64,000 nucleotides of DNA from Kutzneria buriramensis (GCF_003387475.1 NZ_QUNO01000003.1:712635-776634), one strand, 5' to 3'; positions 39,901 to 49,819 are shown, counted from the stretch's first letter. Notes: a model not told the origin generated them from the letters alone. Made by a program: numbers and translations.

Positions 39901-41139
39901 CTGCTCCCAACCGTCGATGATCAGGAACACGTCGCTGTTGTCCCGGCCGGACAGCATGCCCCGCCGCCGCAGCTCACGGAACGTGCCGGCGCCGTGGATG
40001 CCGCGCTGGCGGAACTCCCGCGCCCGGTCGTTGATGATCGACTCGAGCTGGGTGAGCAGCCGCGCTGCGGTGGCCGCCTCGAACGAGGCCGCCACTGCCC
40101 GCACGTGGCCGAGGCGGCTGAACAGGCCCAGGCAGTAGAAGCTGACCTCCGCCGGCGTGCGGTTGTGCGCGAGGCCCGCCATCAGCGTGTGCACGAGCGT
40201 CGACTTGCCGGACTGGATGCGCCCGACCACCGCGACGTGGCCGTCCTGGCCGGCGAGGTCCAGCCGCCGCACGCCGTCGGAGCGGCGGTCCACCTGGTGC
40301 GCCAGGCCGATCGGCACCGCGAACTTCGCGCCGTCATCGGCCTCGGCCAGCATCGTGTCGAGCAGCGGCGCCTGCTCCCCCGCGTGCAGCCGGCGGTCCG
40401 GCCGCCACGCGATCACGCAGCTGCCGCCGCGGTCGCCGGCCTCCTTGGGCGTCTGCCGGCCGCTGGCCTTGATCTGGTCGTACAGGTAGCGGTACAGGTC
40501 GGACGCGGTGATCTGGCCGTCCTCGTCGACGTCGGCCGCACCGCTGGACAGGCCGTTGATCACGGCGTCGGTGAACCGCGAGTACGACTGCTCCTCGTTG
40601 GCCACGGTCCGCCGGCCCTCGAAGGCGTACTCCTGCACGTCGTCGCTGGCGGTGATCACGTACGTGCCGTGGCCGAGCTCCGCCCGCACGTCGACACGGC
40701 CGCCGCCCTTGGGCACCAGCCCCTTGGGGAACACCCCGCTGAAGCAGCAGTCCAGCAGCACCACCTTGGCCTGCGCGTCGCACTCCTCCAGCAGCTGGTG
40801 CACCAGCGTCGCGGACACCGCCGTGGAGTGCAGCCGGTCCAGGTTCGTGTCGGACGTGGCGAAGAACAGCCGGTCGTGGTCGTTCTTCAGGCCGTGACCG
40901 GAGATGTGCAGCAGCACCAGGTCGTCCTGGTCGCGGTCCCGGAACAGGTCCTCGATGTTCCGCTCGACCTCGCTCTTGTGCGCGTTGACGAGGTAGTGCA
41001 CCTCGTCGAACGCGCCGATCCGGTCGTCCTGGAGCAGCCGCGCCAGCAGCGGCGCCTCCTGCGCGGGCGCGGGCAGCGCGTGCAGCTTGGCCGCGCCGTA
41101 CGTTGACGTGGCCACCAGCAGGGCCAGGCGGCGACCCAT
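36979..41139 (-). CDS. Caspase-like protease fused to four FtsK/EccC-type ATPase modules
   Basis: A 1386-residue protein. Residues 1-245 are a C14 caspase-like domain: catalytic His82 in H-I-S-G-H-G and Cys132 in L-L-D-C-C-F-S-G. Four P-loop modules follow: G-R-I-Q-S-G-K-S-T (306), G-A-T-G-S-G-K-S-E (592), G-G-P-Q-S-G-K-S-M (900) and G-D-G-E-S-G-K-T-N (1185). Only module 2 has a full Walker B (V-C-V-D-E-F); modules 1 and 3 share V-F-L-I-I-D-G-W. Modules 2-4 match the D1-D2-D3 order of type VII secretion EccC; module 1 looks like an extra D2. No transmembrane segment is seen. ATG 41139 overlaps the stop of the EACC1 gene (TGATG). Known EACC1-associated caspases belong to predicted NTP-dependent conflict systems; the mechanism here is inferred. 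Confidence 0.9.
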   Translation of the reverse strand: MGRRLALLVATSTYGAAKLHALPAPAQEAPLLARLLQDDRIGAFDEVHYLVNAHKSEVERNIEDLFRDRDQDDLVLLHISGHGLKNDHDRLFFATSDTNLDRLHSTAVSATLVHQLLEECDAQAKVVLLDCCFSGVFPKGLVPKGGGRVDVRAELGHGTYVITASDDVQEYAFEGRRTVANEEQSYSRFTDAVINGLSSGAADVDEDGQITASDLYRYLYDQIKASGRQTPKEAGDRGGSCVIAWRPDRRLHAGEQAPLLDTMLAEADDGAKFAVPIGLAHQVDRRSDGVRRLDLAGQDGHVAVVGRIQSGKSTLVHTLMAGLAHNRTPAEVSFYCLGLFSRLGHVRAVAASFEAATAARLLTQLESIINDRAREFRQRGIHGAGTFRELRRRGMLSGRDNSDVFLIIDGWEQFALDVADFVPQVARIASRGLDHCVHVVVTARSWSELPPQITALLRGRIELALDDPRESKISPELAATLPDEPGWGLHGRTRFVAALPWAEQQDFDYEQFAAEPAAVDPLPALGQPPTLLHLLGVDGTPDGFDLATGWQRRTRAEQLRVAFGVDELGQPVVLDIKEAAEGGMGPHGLCIGATGSGKSELLRTLTTALMVANSPEDLNLLLIDFKGGATFLGLEQAPHVTAVVTNLVDDLSLVDRMRDALAGEVARRQEALAKAGNCRSLWEYQQARRSGQELAPLPVLLVCVDEFSELLTAKPDFLDVFVQIGRVGRSLGVHLLLSSQRLEEGRLRGLDTYLSYRIGLRTFSAVESRSVLGVPDAYELPPIPGSGYLAALGEPMTRFKAAYVSQPTVGGRTELEAIVERMAGQGTSAHQIWLPPLTESPSLDMLLPRMIRTPGRGLFPQGYQAYLQVPLGLVDKPFEQRRDLFWADFSGAAGHAAVVGGPQSGKSMLLRTLIMSLSLTHTPRDVQFYALDLGGGSLAALEALPHVGGVASRLEPDKAHRIVAELANLVADRERLFRENLIDGMVDFRRRHGDRAFSEHPYGDVFLIIDGWLNFRQEFEALEQTVMTLLARGLQYGVHVVVTANRWAEIRPAAKDLIGTRLELRLGDPSESEIDRRTAATVPAGQPGRGLTSEKLHFVTALPRIDASSDGDLHGATQHAVATIAEAWGGPPAPPVRLLPELLPYQQLPQPTVDSDRMIPIGVDQDRLAPVFLNFDGEPHFCVFGDGESGKTNLLRTIVRGIMTRYTTSEAVVMLVDYRRTLLGFVDTDHLLAYAVSGNQLTDIIGDVTASLKGRLPGPDVTQEQLRSRTWWRGPEVFVVVDDYDLVVTQGANPLLPLAEFLPQAKDVGLHLVVARRSGGASRALFDPVIGKLREIATSGMVLSCSPDEGVLLGSYKPQILPPGRGALVTRRRGQQLIQTARLDAE

Positions 41140-41510
41140 CAGGACTCCGGCGTCCCGTCCTCCTCGGCGCCGGCCAACGCCTCGGCGAGGGCCTTCTGGT
41201 CGTCCCGGGCGATGCCGGTGAAGACCACCTTCTTCTTGCCGTCGATCCAGGTCACCGAGCGGGCCTTGGTCCGCTCCAGGTAGGCCACCACGATCTTGGT
41301 CACCGCGGTCACCGTGCCGGCGCTGAACACCCCGTTGATGATCAGCTCGGCCACGTCGGCCCCGGCGCCGGCCTTGGCGTCGGCGGGCGCCTCCTCGCGG
41401 GCCTTGGCCACCTTGACCAGGCCCGTCGCGCGCAGGTCCTGGAACAGCACGGTGGTCAGCCGGGCCTGCTGGGCCGGCTCGGCGTCGATCCGCAGTACGA
41501 CTTCAGACAT
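41139..41510 (-). CDS. Effector-associated constant component EACC1-like protein
   Basis: A 123-residue protein. It starts with a beta strand (V-V-L-R-I-D), then L-F-Q-D-L-R-A-T-G, a charged Ala/Lys linker, a hydrophobic helix (A-D-V-A-E-L-I-I-N-G-V-F-S-A-G), A-Y-L-E-R-T-K and a final V-T-W-I-D-G-K-K-K-V-V-F strand pair. This order fits EACC1, a small protein described as a constant partner of variable effectors such as caspases and trypsins in actinobacterial conflict systems. It is the first gene of the unit; ATG 41510 has GGAG at six bases, and it is translationally coupled to the caspase-ATPase. Confidence 0.78.
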   Translation of the reverse strand: MSEVVLRIDAEPAQQARLTTVLFQDLRATGLVKVAKAREEAPADAKAGAGADVAELIINGVFSAGTVTAVTKIVVAYLERTKARSVTWIDGKKKVVFTGIARDDQKALAEALAGAEEDGTPES

Positions 41511-41650
41511 GCGCCACTCCGCTGGTCGGGATGCCTTTCTTATAGCAAGGGGCCGCGTCCGTCGTGGGCCGGATGCCCGATCCAGGCCCCATCGGAGCAG
41601 CGATCGCCGACGGCGAACATCCGTTCGGGAACACTTCCACGCTCCAGTTG

Positions 41651-41671
41651 GTTGAGCCCGTAAGACTCAAC
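41651..41671. promoter_or_regulatory. HAIR-like HspR operator upstream of lon
   Basis: The sequence gTTGAGc-ccgtaag-ACTCAAc matches the HspR-associated inverted repeat CTTGAGT-N7-ACTCAAG with exact seven-base spacing and 11 of 14 positions. It lies 13 bases before the lon start. In Streptomyces, HspR represses dnaK, clpB and lon through this element. Confidence 0.75.
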
Positions 41672-41684
41672 CTTGGAGGAAGAC

Positions 41685-44024
<2,340 letters not shown>

Positions 44025-44035
44025 CGCGGTAGGGG

Positions 44036-44068
44036 AAAGCGTGGCCTGCGATCAGCGGGCCACGCTTT
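44036..44068. terminator. Bidirectional terminator between lon and TetR gene
   Basis: AAAGCGTGGCC / GGCCACGCTTT, a perfect 11-base stem with an 11-base loop and TTTT on one side, AAA on the other. It overlaps the last codons of the convergent TetR gene. Confidence 0.82.
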
Positions 44069-44756
44069 TCTCTATGCCCGCCAACACACATTCCAGTCCG
44101 AAGGCGAACTGCTGGTCGTGGCTGAGGTCGTCGGCCTCGAAGATGCGCCGGGCCACCCGCGGGTAGTTGCCGCTGTCGATGATGACCTCGCGCACGTACG
44201 GCGACACCGCCGAGCGCCACTCGTCCTGGGTCATGCCGGTGCTGCGCACGTCTTCCCGCTCCGACAGCTCGGCGAGCACCGCCCCGTGCACATAGTTCGC
44301 CACGGTCCCGAGCAGCGCCGAGGCCAGCGTGATGTCGTCGGTCGCCCCACCGGCCGCCGCGAGCGCGAAATCGGCCTGGCGCAAGGCGTTCGGGCCCAGC
44401 GTCGGCCGGCTGCGCAGCTCGGTGGCCAGCCACGGGTGGCGCAGCATCGTGGCCCTCATGCCGTCGGCCACCACCGTCAGGTCGGCCCGCCAGTCGCCCG
44501 ACGGCGTCGGCCACTCGCGCTCGCCCTGCACGGCGTCCACCATCAGCTCCAGCAGCTCGTCCTTGTTGGTGACGTAGCGGTAGAGCGAGGTGGTGCCCGT
44601 GCCGGCCTCCGTCGCCACTCTGCGCATGGTCAGCGCCTGCGTGCCCTCCGCGTCGGCCAGCCGGATCGCGACGGCGACGATCTGCTCGACGCTCAGCGCC
44701 TGACGCCGGCGCTGCTCGGCCAGTCGCGTCCAGACCAGCGTGAAGTCCTGGGGCAT
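44052..44756 (-). CDS. TetR-family regulator (TetR class C-terminal domain)
   Basis: A 234-residue regulator. The HTH is at ~25-65 (R-L-A-D-A-E-G, T-M-R-R-V-A-T-E-A-G-T-G-T-T-S-L-Y-R-Y-V). The C-terminal half resembles the tetracycline-repressor C domain (R-H-P-W-L-A, E-F/Y-x-x-G-L-E). Divergent from an FAD monooxygenase across a large operator palindrome, an arrangement like tetR/tetX, so it likely represses that enzyme and itself. Confidence 0.88.
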   Translation of the reverse strand: MPQDFTLVWTRLAEQRRRQALSVEQIVAVAIRLADAEGTQALTMRRVATEAGTGTTSLYRYVTNKDELLELMVDAVQGEREWPTPSGDWRADLTVVADGMRATMLRHPWLATELRSRPTLGPNALRQADFALAAAGGATDDITLASALLGTVANYVHGAVLAELSEREDVRSTGMTQDEWRSAVSPYVREVIIDSGNYPRVARRIFEADDLSHDQQFAFGLECVLAGIEKSVAR

Positions 44757-44771
44757 GGCGTTGAGAGTACT

Positions 44772-44814
44772 AAGTGGGTACAGTGTTCCCAAGACGGGAA
44801 CGCTGTACCCACTT
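44772..44814. promoter_or_regulatory. Operator palindrome between TetR and FAD monooxygenase
   Basis: AAGTGGGTACAGTGTTCCC / GGGAACGCTGTACCCACTT is a 19-base inverted repeat with one mismatch and a five-base spacer, in the 73-base divergent gap. It ends 15 bases before the monooxygenase start. Very likely the binding site of the adjacent TetR protein. Confidence 0.82.
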
Positions 44815-44829
44815 TCGGAGGGGGACCCC

Positions 44830-46263
44830 ATGGACGCAGTGATCGTCGGCGGCGGCACGGTCGGCCTGTGCACCGCCGTCTTCCTGGCCCGGCAGGGCGT
44901 TTCGGTGCGGGTGCTGGAACGCCGGCCGACCGTGTCGGACCATCCGCGGGCCTTCGGCCTGAACCCGCGGTCGGCCGAGATCGCGCGCTGGGCCGGCATC
45001 GAGTTCGAGACCGACGAACGGAACGCGGGCGTGGCCTCCGGGCCCAGCCTGGCCGAGCTGACCCCCACGACCGGGCCGATCAAGCTGCCCGGGATCGGCC
45101 CGGCCGCGCAGCGCAGCTGCCCGCAGCACCGCATCGACCGCGCGGCGCTGGACTTGGCGCGCGATCTCGGCGCGCGGATCGACTTCGACGCCGAAGTCGT
45201 GGGGGTGACCGACGACGGTGTGGTGACGACAGCGTCGGGTGAGACCGTGGAGGCGGACTACGTGATCGCCGCCGACGGCGCGCGGAGCCGGGTCCGGGAC
45301 CTGCTCGGCATCGGCACCACCGGCCCCGGCGTGCTCGGCGGTCACATGCTCAACGTGCTGTTCCGGGCCCCCGGCCTGCCGGTGCCCGAGTACTCGATGT
45401 CCGTGCTGCGCAACGAGGAGGCGGTCGGGATCCTGATGAAGGTCGACCACGGCGACCGGTGGATCTTCCACGTGCCCGGCGGCGACCCCGCCATGCCGGT
45501 GTCGGAGTTCCAGCGGCTGATCCGCGCCGCCACCGGGGTCGGGGACGTCGAGGTGGACGTGATCAGCATGCTGCCGTGGGCATCCACCGCCCGGGTGGCG
45601 GAGAAGTTCCGGCAGGGCAACGTGTTCCTCATTGGCGACGCCGCCCATGTGGTGCCGCCGACCGGCGGCTTCGGCCTCAACACGGGCGTCGCCGACGGGC
45701 ACAACCTGGCCTGGAAGCTGGCCGCCGGCGGCGACGCGCTGCTCGACACGTACGAGCTGGAACGCAAGCCGGTGGCCCAGTTCACCATGGAGCAGTCGCT
45801 GATCCGCGGCGAGCACCGGGACCTGCACTGGGACCTGCGGCCCGAGCGCGCCGCGGATCGGGCCGCCGTCGGCATGGCCAACGTGCTGGTGGTGATCGCC
45901 GGCTACCGGTACGACTCGCCGGCCGTGATCGACGCGGAACCGATGCCGTCGATGGAGGATCTCGTCCTCGACGGCGCCCCCGGCAGCCGCATCCCACACC
46001 TGTGGGTGCAGCCGGGGAAGTCCACTTTGGACCTCGTCGACGGCTTCACCCTGTTGACCGGCACCAAGGCCGACGGCTGGCTCGCCGCGGCCGCCGCGAA
46101 CGGCATTGCGGCGCATGAGGTTCCCGGTTGGGCCGACGCCGCCGGCATCGACGAGGACGGCGCCGTGCTGGTGCGCCCGGACGGTTTTGTCGGCTGGCGC
46201 ACCGGGGGTGAGGGCTCCGAGGCGGAACTCCGCGAAGCCCTCGACCGGATCCTCTGCCGCTAG
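44830..46263 (+). CDS. FAD-dependent aromatic monooxygenase
   Basis: A 477-residue class A flavoprotein monooxygenase. The dinucleotide fold is I-V-G-G-G-T-V-G at residue 5, with A-D-G-A-R-S-R-V-R near 150 and the G-D-A-A-H-V-V-P-P-T-G-G-F-G-L-N-T-G motif near 275. A thioredoxin-like C-terminal part follows, as in polyketide and rifampicin-type hydroxylases. Substrate unknown: an aromatic polyketide, an antibiotic or a phenolic. ATG 44830 has GGAGGGGG upstream. Its stop shares the CTAG with the convergent gene's stop. Confidence 0.9.
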   Translation: MDAVIVGGGTVGLCTAVFLARQGVSVRVLERRPTVSDHPRAFGLNPRSAEIARWAGIEFETDERNAGVASGPSLAELTPTTGPIKLPGIGPAAQRSCPQHRIDRAALDLARDLGARIDFDAEVVGVTDDGVVTTASGETVEADYVIAADGARSRVRDLLGIGTTGPGVLGGHMLNVLFRAPGLPVPEYSMSVLRNEEAVGILMKVDHGDRWIFHVPGGDPAMPVSEFQRLIRAATGVGDVEVDVISMLPWASTARVAEKFRQGNVFLIGDAAHVVPPTGGFGLNTGVADGHNLAWKLAAGGDALLDTYELERKPVAQFTMEQSLIRGEHRDLHWDLRPERAADRAAVGMANVLVVIAGYRYDSPAVIDAEPMPSMEDLVLDGAPGSRIPHLWVQPGKSTLDLVDGFTLLTGTKADGWLAAAAANGIAAHEVPGWADAAGIDEDGAVLVRPDGFVGWRTGGEGSEAELREALDRILCR

Positions 46264-47198
46264 TTCCTGGTGGCGGCCAGGTCCGCGTAGTCGACGTCGG
46301 TCAGCTGCACCGAGACGTCCCACAGCTTGCGGGCGACGTCCTCGTTGTACGCCGCGCCGACGAACCGCTGCGCCACCGGGAAACCACGGAGGTTGCCGAT
46401 GCCGTTGGGGCCGTAGTACTCGCCGCCCTTCGCGCTCGGGTCCGTCGCCGCGCGCAGCGCCGGCAGCGCGCCGCGCTCCGCCGACTGGGCGACGAGCGGC
46501 GTGATGACCTTCATCGCCTGCGCGTACAGGCCGCCGCCGCCCAGCTGCGGGCCGCTGTACTGGAGGTCGGTGCGGCTGTAGCCGGGGTGCGCGCCGATGC
46601 TCAGCACGTCCGCGCCGGCCGCCTTCAGCCGGCGGTCCAGTTCCAGCGCGAAGATCGAGTTGGCCAGCTTCGACTGGGAGTAGGCGATGTTCGCGCCGTA
46701 GCGGCGGTCGGCCTGGAGGTCGGCGAAGTTGATCCGGCCCATCTGGGCGGCGATGCTGCTCAGCGTCACCACGCGGCTGCCGGGCCTGGACAGCAGGCCC
46801 GGCAGCAGCAGGCCGGTCAGCGCGAAGTGGCCGAGGTGGTTGGTGCCGAACTGGAGCTCGAAGCCCTGCTTGGTGGTGTGCCGGCGGGGCACCGCCATCA
46901 CGCCGGCGTTGTTCAGCAGCAGGTCCAGCGGCGGCAGCTCGGCCGCCAGCTTGCGGACCGAGTCCAGGTCGGCCAGGTCGAGCGAGACCAGTTCGAGGTT
47001 CTCGGCCGGGGCCTGCTGGCGAAGCTTGGCCAGCGCCGCCTCGCCGCGCTGCTCGTTGCGCGCCGCCACGTAGACGTGCGCGCCGCGCTTGGCCAGGTTC
47101 AGCGCCTCGAGGAAGCCCAGGCCCGCGTTCGCGCCGGTGACCAGCGCCGTGCGGCCGGTCTGGTCGGGGATGTCCGCTTCGGTCCAGTGCTGTGCCAT
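46260..47198 (-). CDS. Short-chain dehydrogenase (retinol dehydrogenase/protochlorophyllide reductase-like)
   Basis: A 312-residue SDR. The cofactor motif is T-G-A-N-A-G-L-G-F, then N-N-A-G-V-M-A and the catalytic Tyr-Lys in Y-S-Q-S-K. The C-terminal Y-Y-G-P-N-G type ending is common to the RDH-like group of actinomycetes. Substrate unknown. Divergent from a TetR gene across a perfect palindrome, so probably its target. Confidence 0.9.
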   Translation of the reverse strand: MAQHWTEADIPDQTGRTALVTGANAGLGFLEALNLAKRGAHVYVAARNEQRGEAALAKLRQQAPAENLELVSLDLADLDSVRKLAAELPPLDLLLNNAGVMAVPRRHTTKQGFELQFGTNHLGHFALTGLLLPGLLSRPGSRVVTLSSIAAQMGRINFADLQADRRYGANIAYSQSKLANSIFALELDRRLKAAGADVLSIGAHPGYSRTDLQYSGPQLGGGGLYAQAMKVITPLVAQSAERGALPALRAATDPSAKGGEYYGPNGIGNLRGFPVAQRFVGAAYNEDVARKLWDVSVQLTDVDYADLAATRN

Positions 47199-47235
47199 CG
47201 GTGGTCTCCTGATGCGAGGGGCGTTTCCCTCAGTA

Positions 47236-47250
47236 TGGCACTCAGTGCCA
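47236..47250. promoter_or_regulatory. TetR operator palindrome (TGGCACT-C-AGTGCCA)
   Basis: A perfect seven-base inverted repeat about a single C, in the 89-base gap between the divergent SDR and TetR genes. TGGCACT-type palindromes are common TetR sites in actinomycetes. Confidence 0.78.
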
Positions 47251-47287
47251 CTTCTGTCATCCGATGCCCCGGGCTACACTCAGAGTC

Positions 47288-47863
47288 ATGACGGAGGGGT
47301 TGCGGGCGCGGGCCCGGCTGGCGATGCGCACCGAGATCGCCGAGACCGCCTTCGCGCTGTTCGTGGAGCGGGGCTTCGAGCAGACCACCGTCGACGAGAT
47401 CGCCGAGGCCGCCGGGCTGTCCCGGCGCAGCTTCTTCCGCTACTTCCCGTCCAAGGAGGACGCCGTCTTCGGCCTCCTCTACGACCTCGGCGAGGAGTTG
47501 GCCGCCGCCGTCGCCGCGCGGCCGGCCGCCGAACCCCCGTGGGACGCCCTGCGCGCCAGCTGCGCCGTGCTCATCGAGCCCATGCTCGGCCGCGCCGAGG
47601 ACGCCATGGCCCTGCTTCGCCTCATCCACGAGACGCCCTCGCTGCGCGCGCGGCACCAGGACAAGCAGGACCGCTGGCGCAAGCTGCTCACCGACGCCCT
47701 CCAGGCCCGGTCCGTCCCCCGCCTCGACGCCGACGTCCTGGCCAGCGCCGCCCTCGCCGTGTTCGACGTCGTCTGCCGGGAGTGGCTGTTCGCCGGCGCC
47801 CCCGGCGACATCGCCACCCTCATGGACGAGGCGTTCGCCGTGTTGGCCCCCACGCGCGGCTGA
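47288..47863 (+). CDS. TetR-family regulator beside SDR
   Basis: A 191-residue regulator. HTH at ~12-55: I-A-E-T-A-F-A-L-F-V-E-R-G-F, I-A-E-A-A-G-L-S-R-R-S-F-F-R-Y-F-P-S-K. ATG 47288 is chosen because the recognition domain starts there; an upstream in-frame GTG... start is unsupported. Likely controls the divergent SDR. Its last 44 bases overlap the convergent MFS gene. Confidence 0.88.
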   Translation: MTEGLRARARLAMRTEIAETAFALFVERGFEQTTVDEIAEAAGLSRRSFFRYFPSKEDAVFGLLYDLGEELAAAVAARPAAEPPWDALRASCAVLIEPMLGRAEDAMALLRLIHETPSLRARHQDKQDRWRKLLTDALQARSVPRLDADVLASAALAVFDVVCREWLFAGAPGDIATLMDEAFAVLAPTRG

Positions 47864-48896
47864 TCCCGTACATCGCGAGGCTCAGGACCAGCAGCGACGG
47901 GCCCAGCGTCCAAGCCCCGGCCGCGCCGATCACCAGCCCGATGCCGGCCGGCAGCCCCGCGCCGCCGATCGCCGACGCCGCCACCTGCGCGCTCACCGCC
48001 GCCCGATCCGCCGTGACCAGCGCGAGGAGCGGGAACACCGGGGCCGTCGCCAGCCCCACCACCATCAACCCGGCCACCGCCGGGAACTGACCCGGCAGCG
48101 ACATCAGCAACGCCCCCAACGGCACGGACGCCATGGCAGCGGCCAGTATTCGCCGCGGGCCGAGGCGCCCCGCCAGCACGCCGAGCACCCCGCGGCCGAC
48201 CACCATCGTCGCCCAGTACGCCGACACCGCGACGCCGGCCGTCACCGCCGGCAGGCCCCTCGCGGACGTCAGGTACAGAAACCCCCACACCCCCGCCGCT
48301 GCCTCGATCCCGCTCTCGACGGCACTGAACGCCACCGCCACCAGCAGGCCCCGCCCACCCCGTGCCGGCCGCGGCTTTTCCTTGTCACGCCAACGTGTGG
48401 CGACGATCACGGCGACCACCGCCACCGGGCAGGCCAGCGCCACCATGGCCCCGCGCCAGCCGACGCCTTCCCGCAGGCCCGTGACCAGCAGCGGCCCCAG
48501 CGCCGCGCCGATTCCGTAGGCCGCGTGCATCCAGGTGATGTCCCTTGGGCCGAAATGCCCAGCCGCGTGGGCATTCAGCACGGCGTCGACCGCGCCGAAC
48601 CCCAGGCTGAAGATCGCCGAACCGATGACGATCACCCACAGCGCCGGGGCCAGCGCCTCCAGGACCAGCGCCACGCCGATCGCCGCCATGCCGGCGGCCA
48701 ACAGCACCCTGGGCGGCGTTCTGAGTCGTCCGGCGACGAGGCTCGACAGAGTGTTGGTGGCGACCCCGGCGACCAGCACGAAGCCCAGCGCGCCAACCGG
48801 TTCGCGCAGGTCGGCCGCCATCGACGGCCACAACAGGCCCAGGGTTGCCCCGGGCAGGGCGACACCTAGGTAGGCAAGACAGGACAGGACGAGCAA
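47820..48896 (-). CDS. MFS transporter
   Basis: A 358-residue membrane protein with about 10-12 hydrophobic segments and the MFS loop R-L-G-P-R-R in the second half. It resembles FucP/YbjJ-like MFS members of actinomycetes. TTG 48896 with GAAGGG seven bases upstream is the likely start; a slightly later start cannot be excluded. Substrate unknown. Its end overlaps the TetR gene tail-to-tail by 44 bases. Confidence 0.82.
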   Translation of the reverse strand: MLVLSCLAYLGVALPGATLGLLWPSMAADLREPVGALGFVLVAGVATNTLSSLVAGRLRTPPRVLLAAGMAAIGVALVLEALAPALWVIVIGSAIFSLGFGAVDAVLNAHAAGHFGPRDITWMHAAYGIGAALGPLLVTGLREGVGWRGAMVALACPVAVVAVIVATRWRDKEKPRPARGGRGLLVAVAFSAVESGIEAAAGVWGFLYLTSARGLPAVTAGVAVSAYWATMVVGRGVLGVLAGRLGPRRILAAAMASVPLGALLMSLPGQFPAVAGLMVVGLATAPVFPLLALVTADRAAVSAQVAASAIGGAGLPAGIGLVIGAAGAWTLGPSLLVLSLAMYGISRAWGPTRRTPRP

Positions 48897-49021
48897 GGCC
48901 GAGCCCTTCGAGGCAGAGTGCTGCCCTGGTCTCGGCGCAGCACGCGGTGACGGTGGTCAGCGCGTGCGTGAGTGACCGGGCACCCCAACTCCTCGAAGCG
49001 GTTACGTCCTCGCCGGCCAGA

Positions 49022-49819
49022 CTAGGCCAGGAAGTCGGGCAGCGGCACCGGAATGAGGCCGTCCTTCTTGGCCTGGTTGACGAACGCGGTGTAGTCCTGG
49101 ACGAAGGTCTTGCGGAAGTGCATGAGCACGATGTCACCGGGCTTGAGCTTGGCGCCGGCCTGGAACTGCACGACGCCGTCGTTGACGGCGGCGGTCCACA
49201 TGACCAGGGCCTTCAGGCCGCAGTCGGCGGCGGCACGCTGGGTGTCGGCGTTGAAGTCGCCGAAGGGCGGCCGGAAGAGGGTGGGACGCTTGCCGAAGGC
49301 CTTGGCGAAGTCGTCCGAGTCGTCGCAGATCTCCTTCTTCTGCGCGGCATAGGGCATCTTGACCAGGTCGGGGTGGTTCACGGTGTGGTTGCCGATCACC
49401 AGGTCGTCCTGGTCCTGAAGGGCCTTGAAGTACGCCTCGTGCCCCTTGACGTACCGGTTGTTCAGGAACAGCGTGGGCCGCGCGCCGGACTGCTTGATCA
49501 GGTCGAGGGCGTGCGGTTCCGGCACGGCGCCGTCGTCGATGGTGATGAAGACGTACGGCTTGGTGGTGTCGATCCGCCGCACGACCGGCGCCTTCCCGCC
49601 GACGATGGCCGGGGCCGTGGCCTGGGGCTGTCCGAACGGGTAAGGCTGTGCCGGCTCGGGGGCCTTCGTGGTAGTGGTGGGGGTGGGCGTCGTGGTCGTC
49701 GCCGTGCTACTGGTCGTGCCGACGGCCATGCCGGCGGCGTCCTGCTCGGTGCCGGCCTGACAGGCGGCGAGCAGGGAGACGGCGGCAACCGCCGCAACAG
49801 CGACCAGACCGGCGCGCAT
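49022..49819 (-). CDS. Polysaccharide deacetylase lipoprotein (CE4)
   Basis: A 265-residue lipoprotein. The lipobox S-L-L-A-A-C places Cys at about 20, followed by a Thr-rich linker (residues 35-52). The NodB domain shows I-T-I-D-D-G (motif 1), N-H-T-V-N-H-P (motif 2 metal ligands) and F-R-P-P-F-G-D (motif 3). Probably removes acetyl groups from peptidoglycan or another wall glycan outside the membrane. In motif 1 the usual F before D-D-G is I. Confidence 0.9.
   Translation of the reverse strand: MRAGLVAVAAVAAVSLLAACQAGTEQDAAGMAVGTTSSTATTTTPTPTTTTKAPEPAQPYPFGQPQATAPAIVGGKAPVVRRIDTTKPYVFITIDDGAVPEPHALDLIKQSGARPTLFLNNRYVKGHEAYFKALQDQDDLVIGNHTVNHPDLVKMPYAAQKKEICDDSDDFAKAFGKRPTLFRPPFGDFNADTQRAAADCGLKALVMWTAAVNDGVVQFQAGAKLKPGDIVLMHFRKTFVQDYTAFVNQAKKDGLIPVPLPDFLA

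Noticed and set aside
37450..41106. 1218-codon open frame opposite the caspase-ATPase gene
   Set aside because: Same mirror effect; low-complexity V/R/Q/H composition, no domain, no ribosome-binding site.
36979..41510. A canonical type VII (ESX) secretion locus
   Set aside because: No WXG100, EccB, EccD, EccE or mycosin gene and no membrane anchor on the EccC-like protein.
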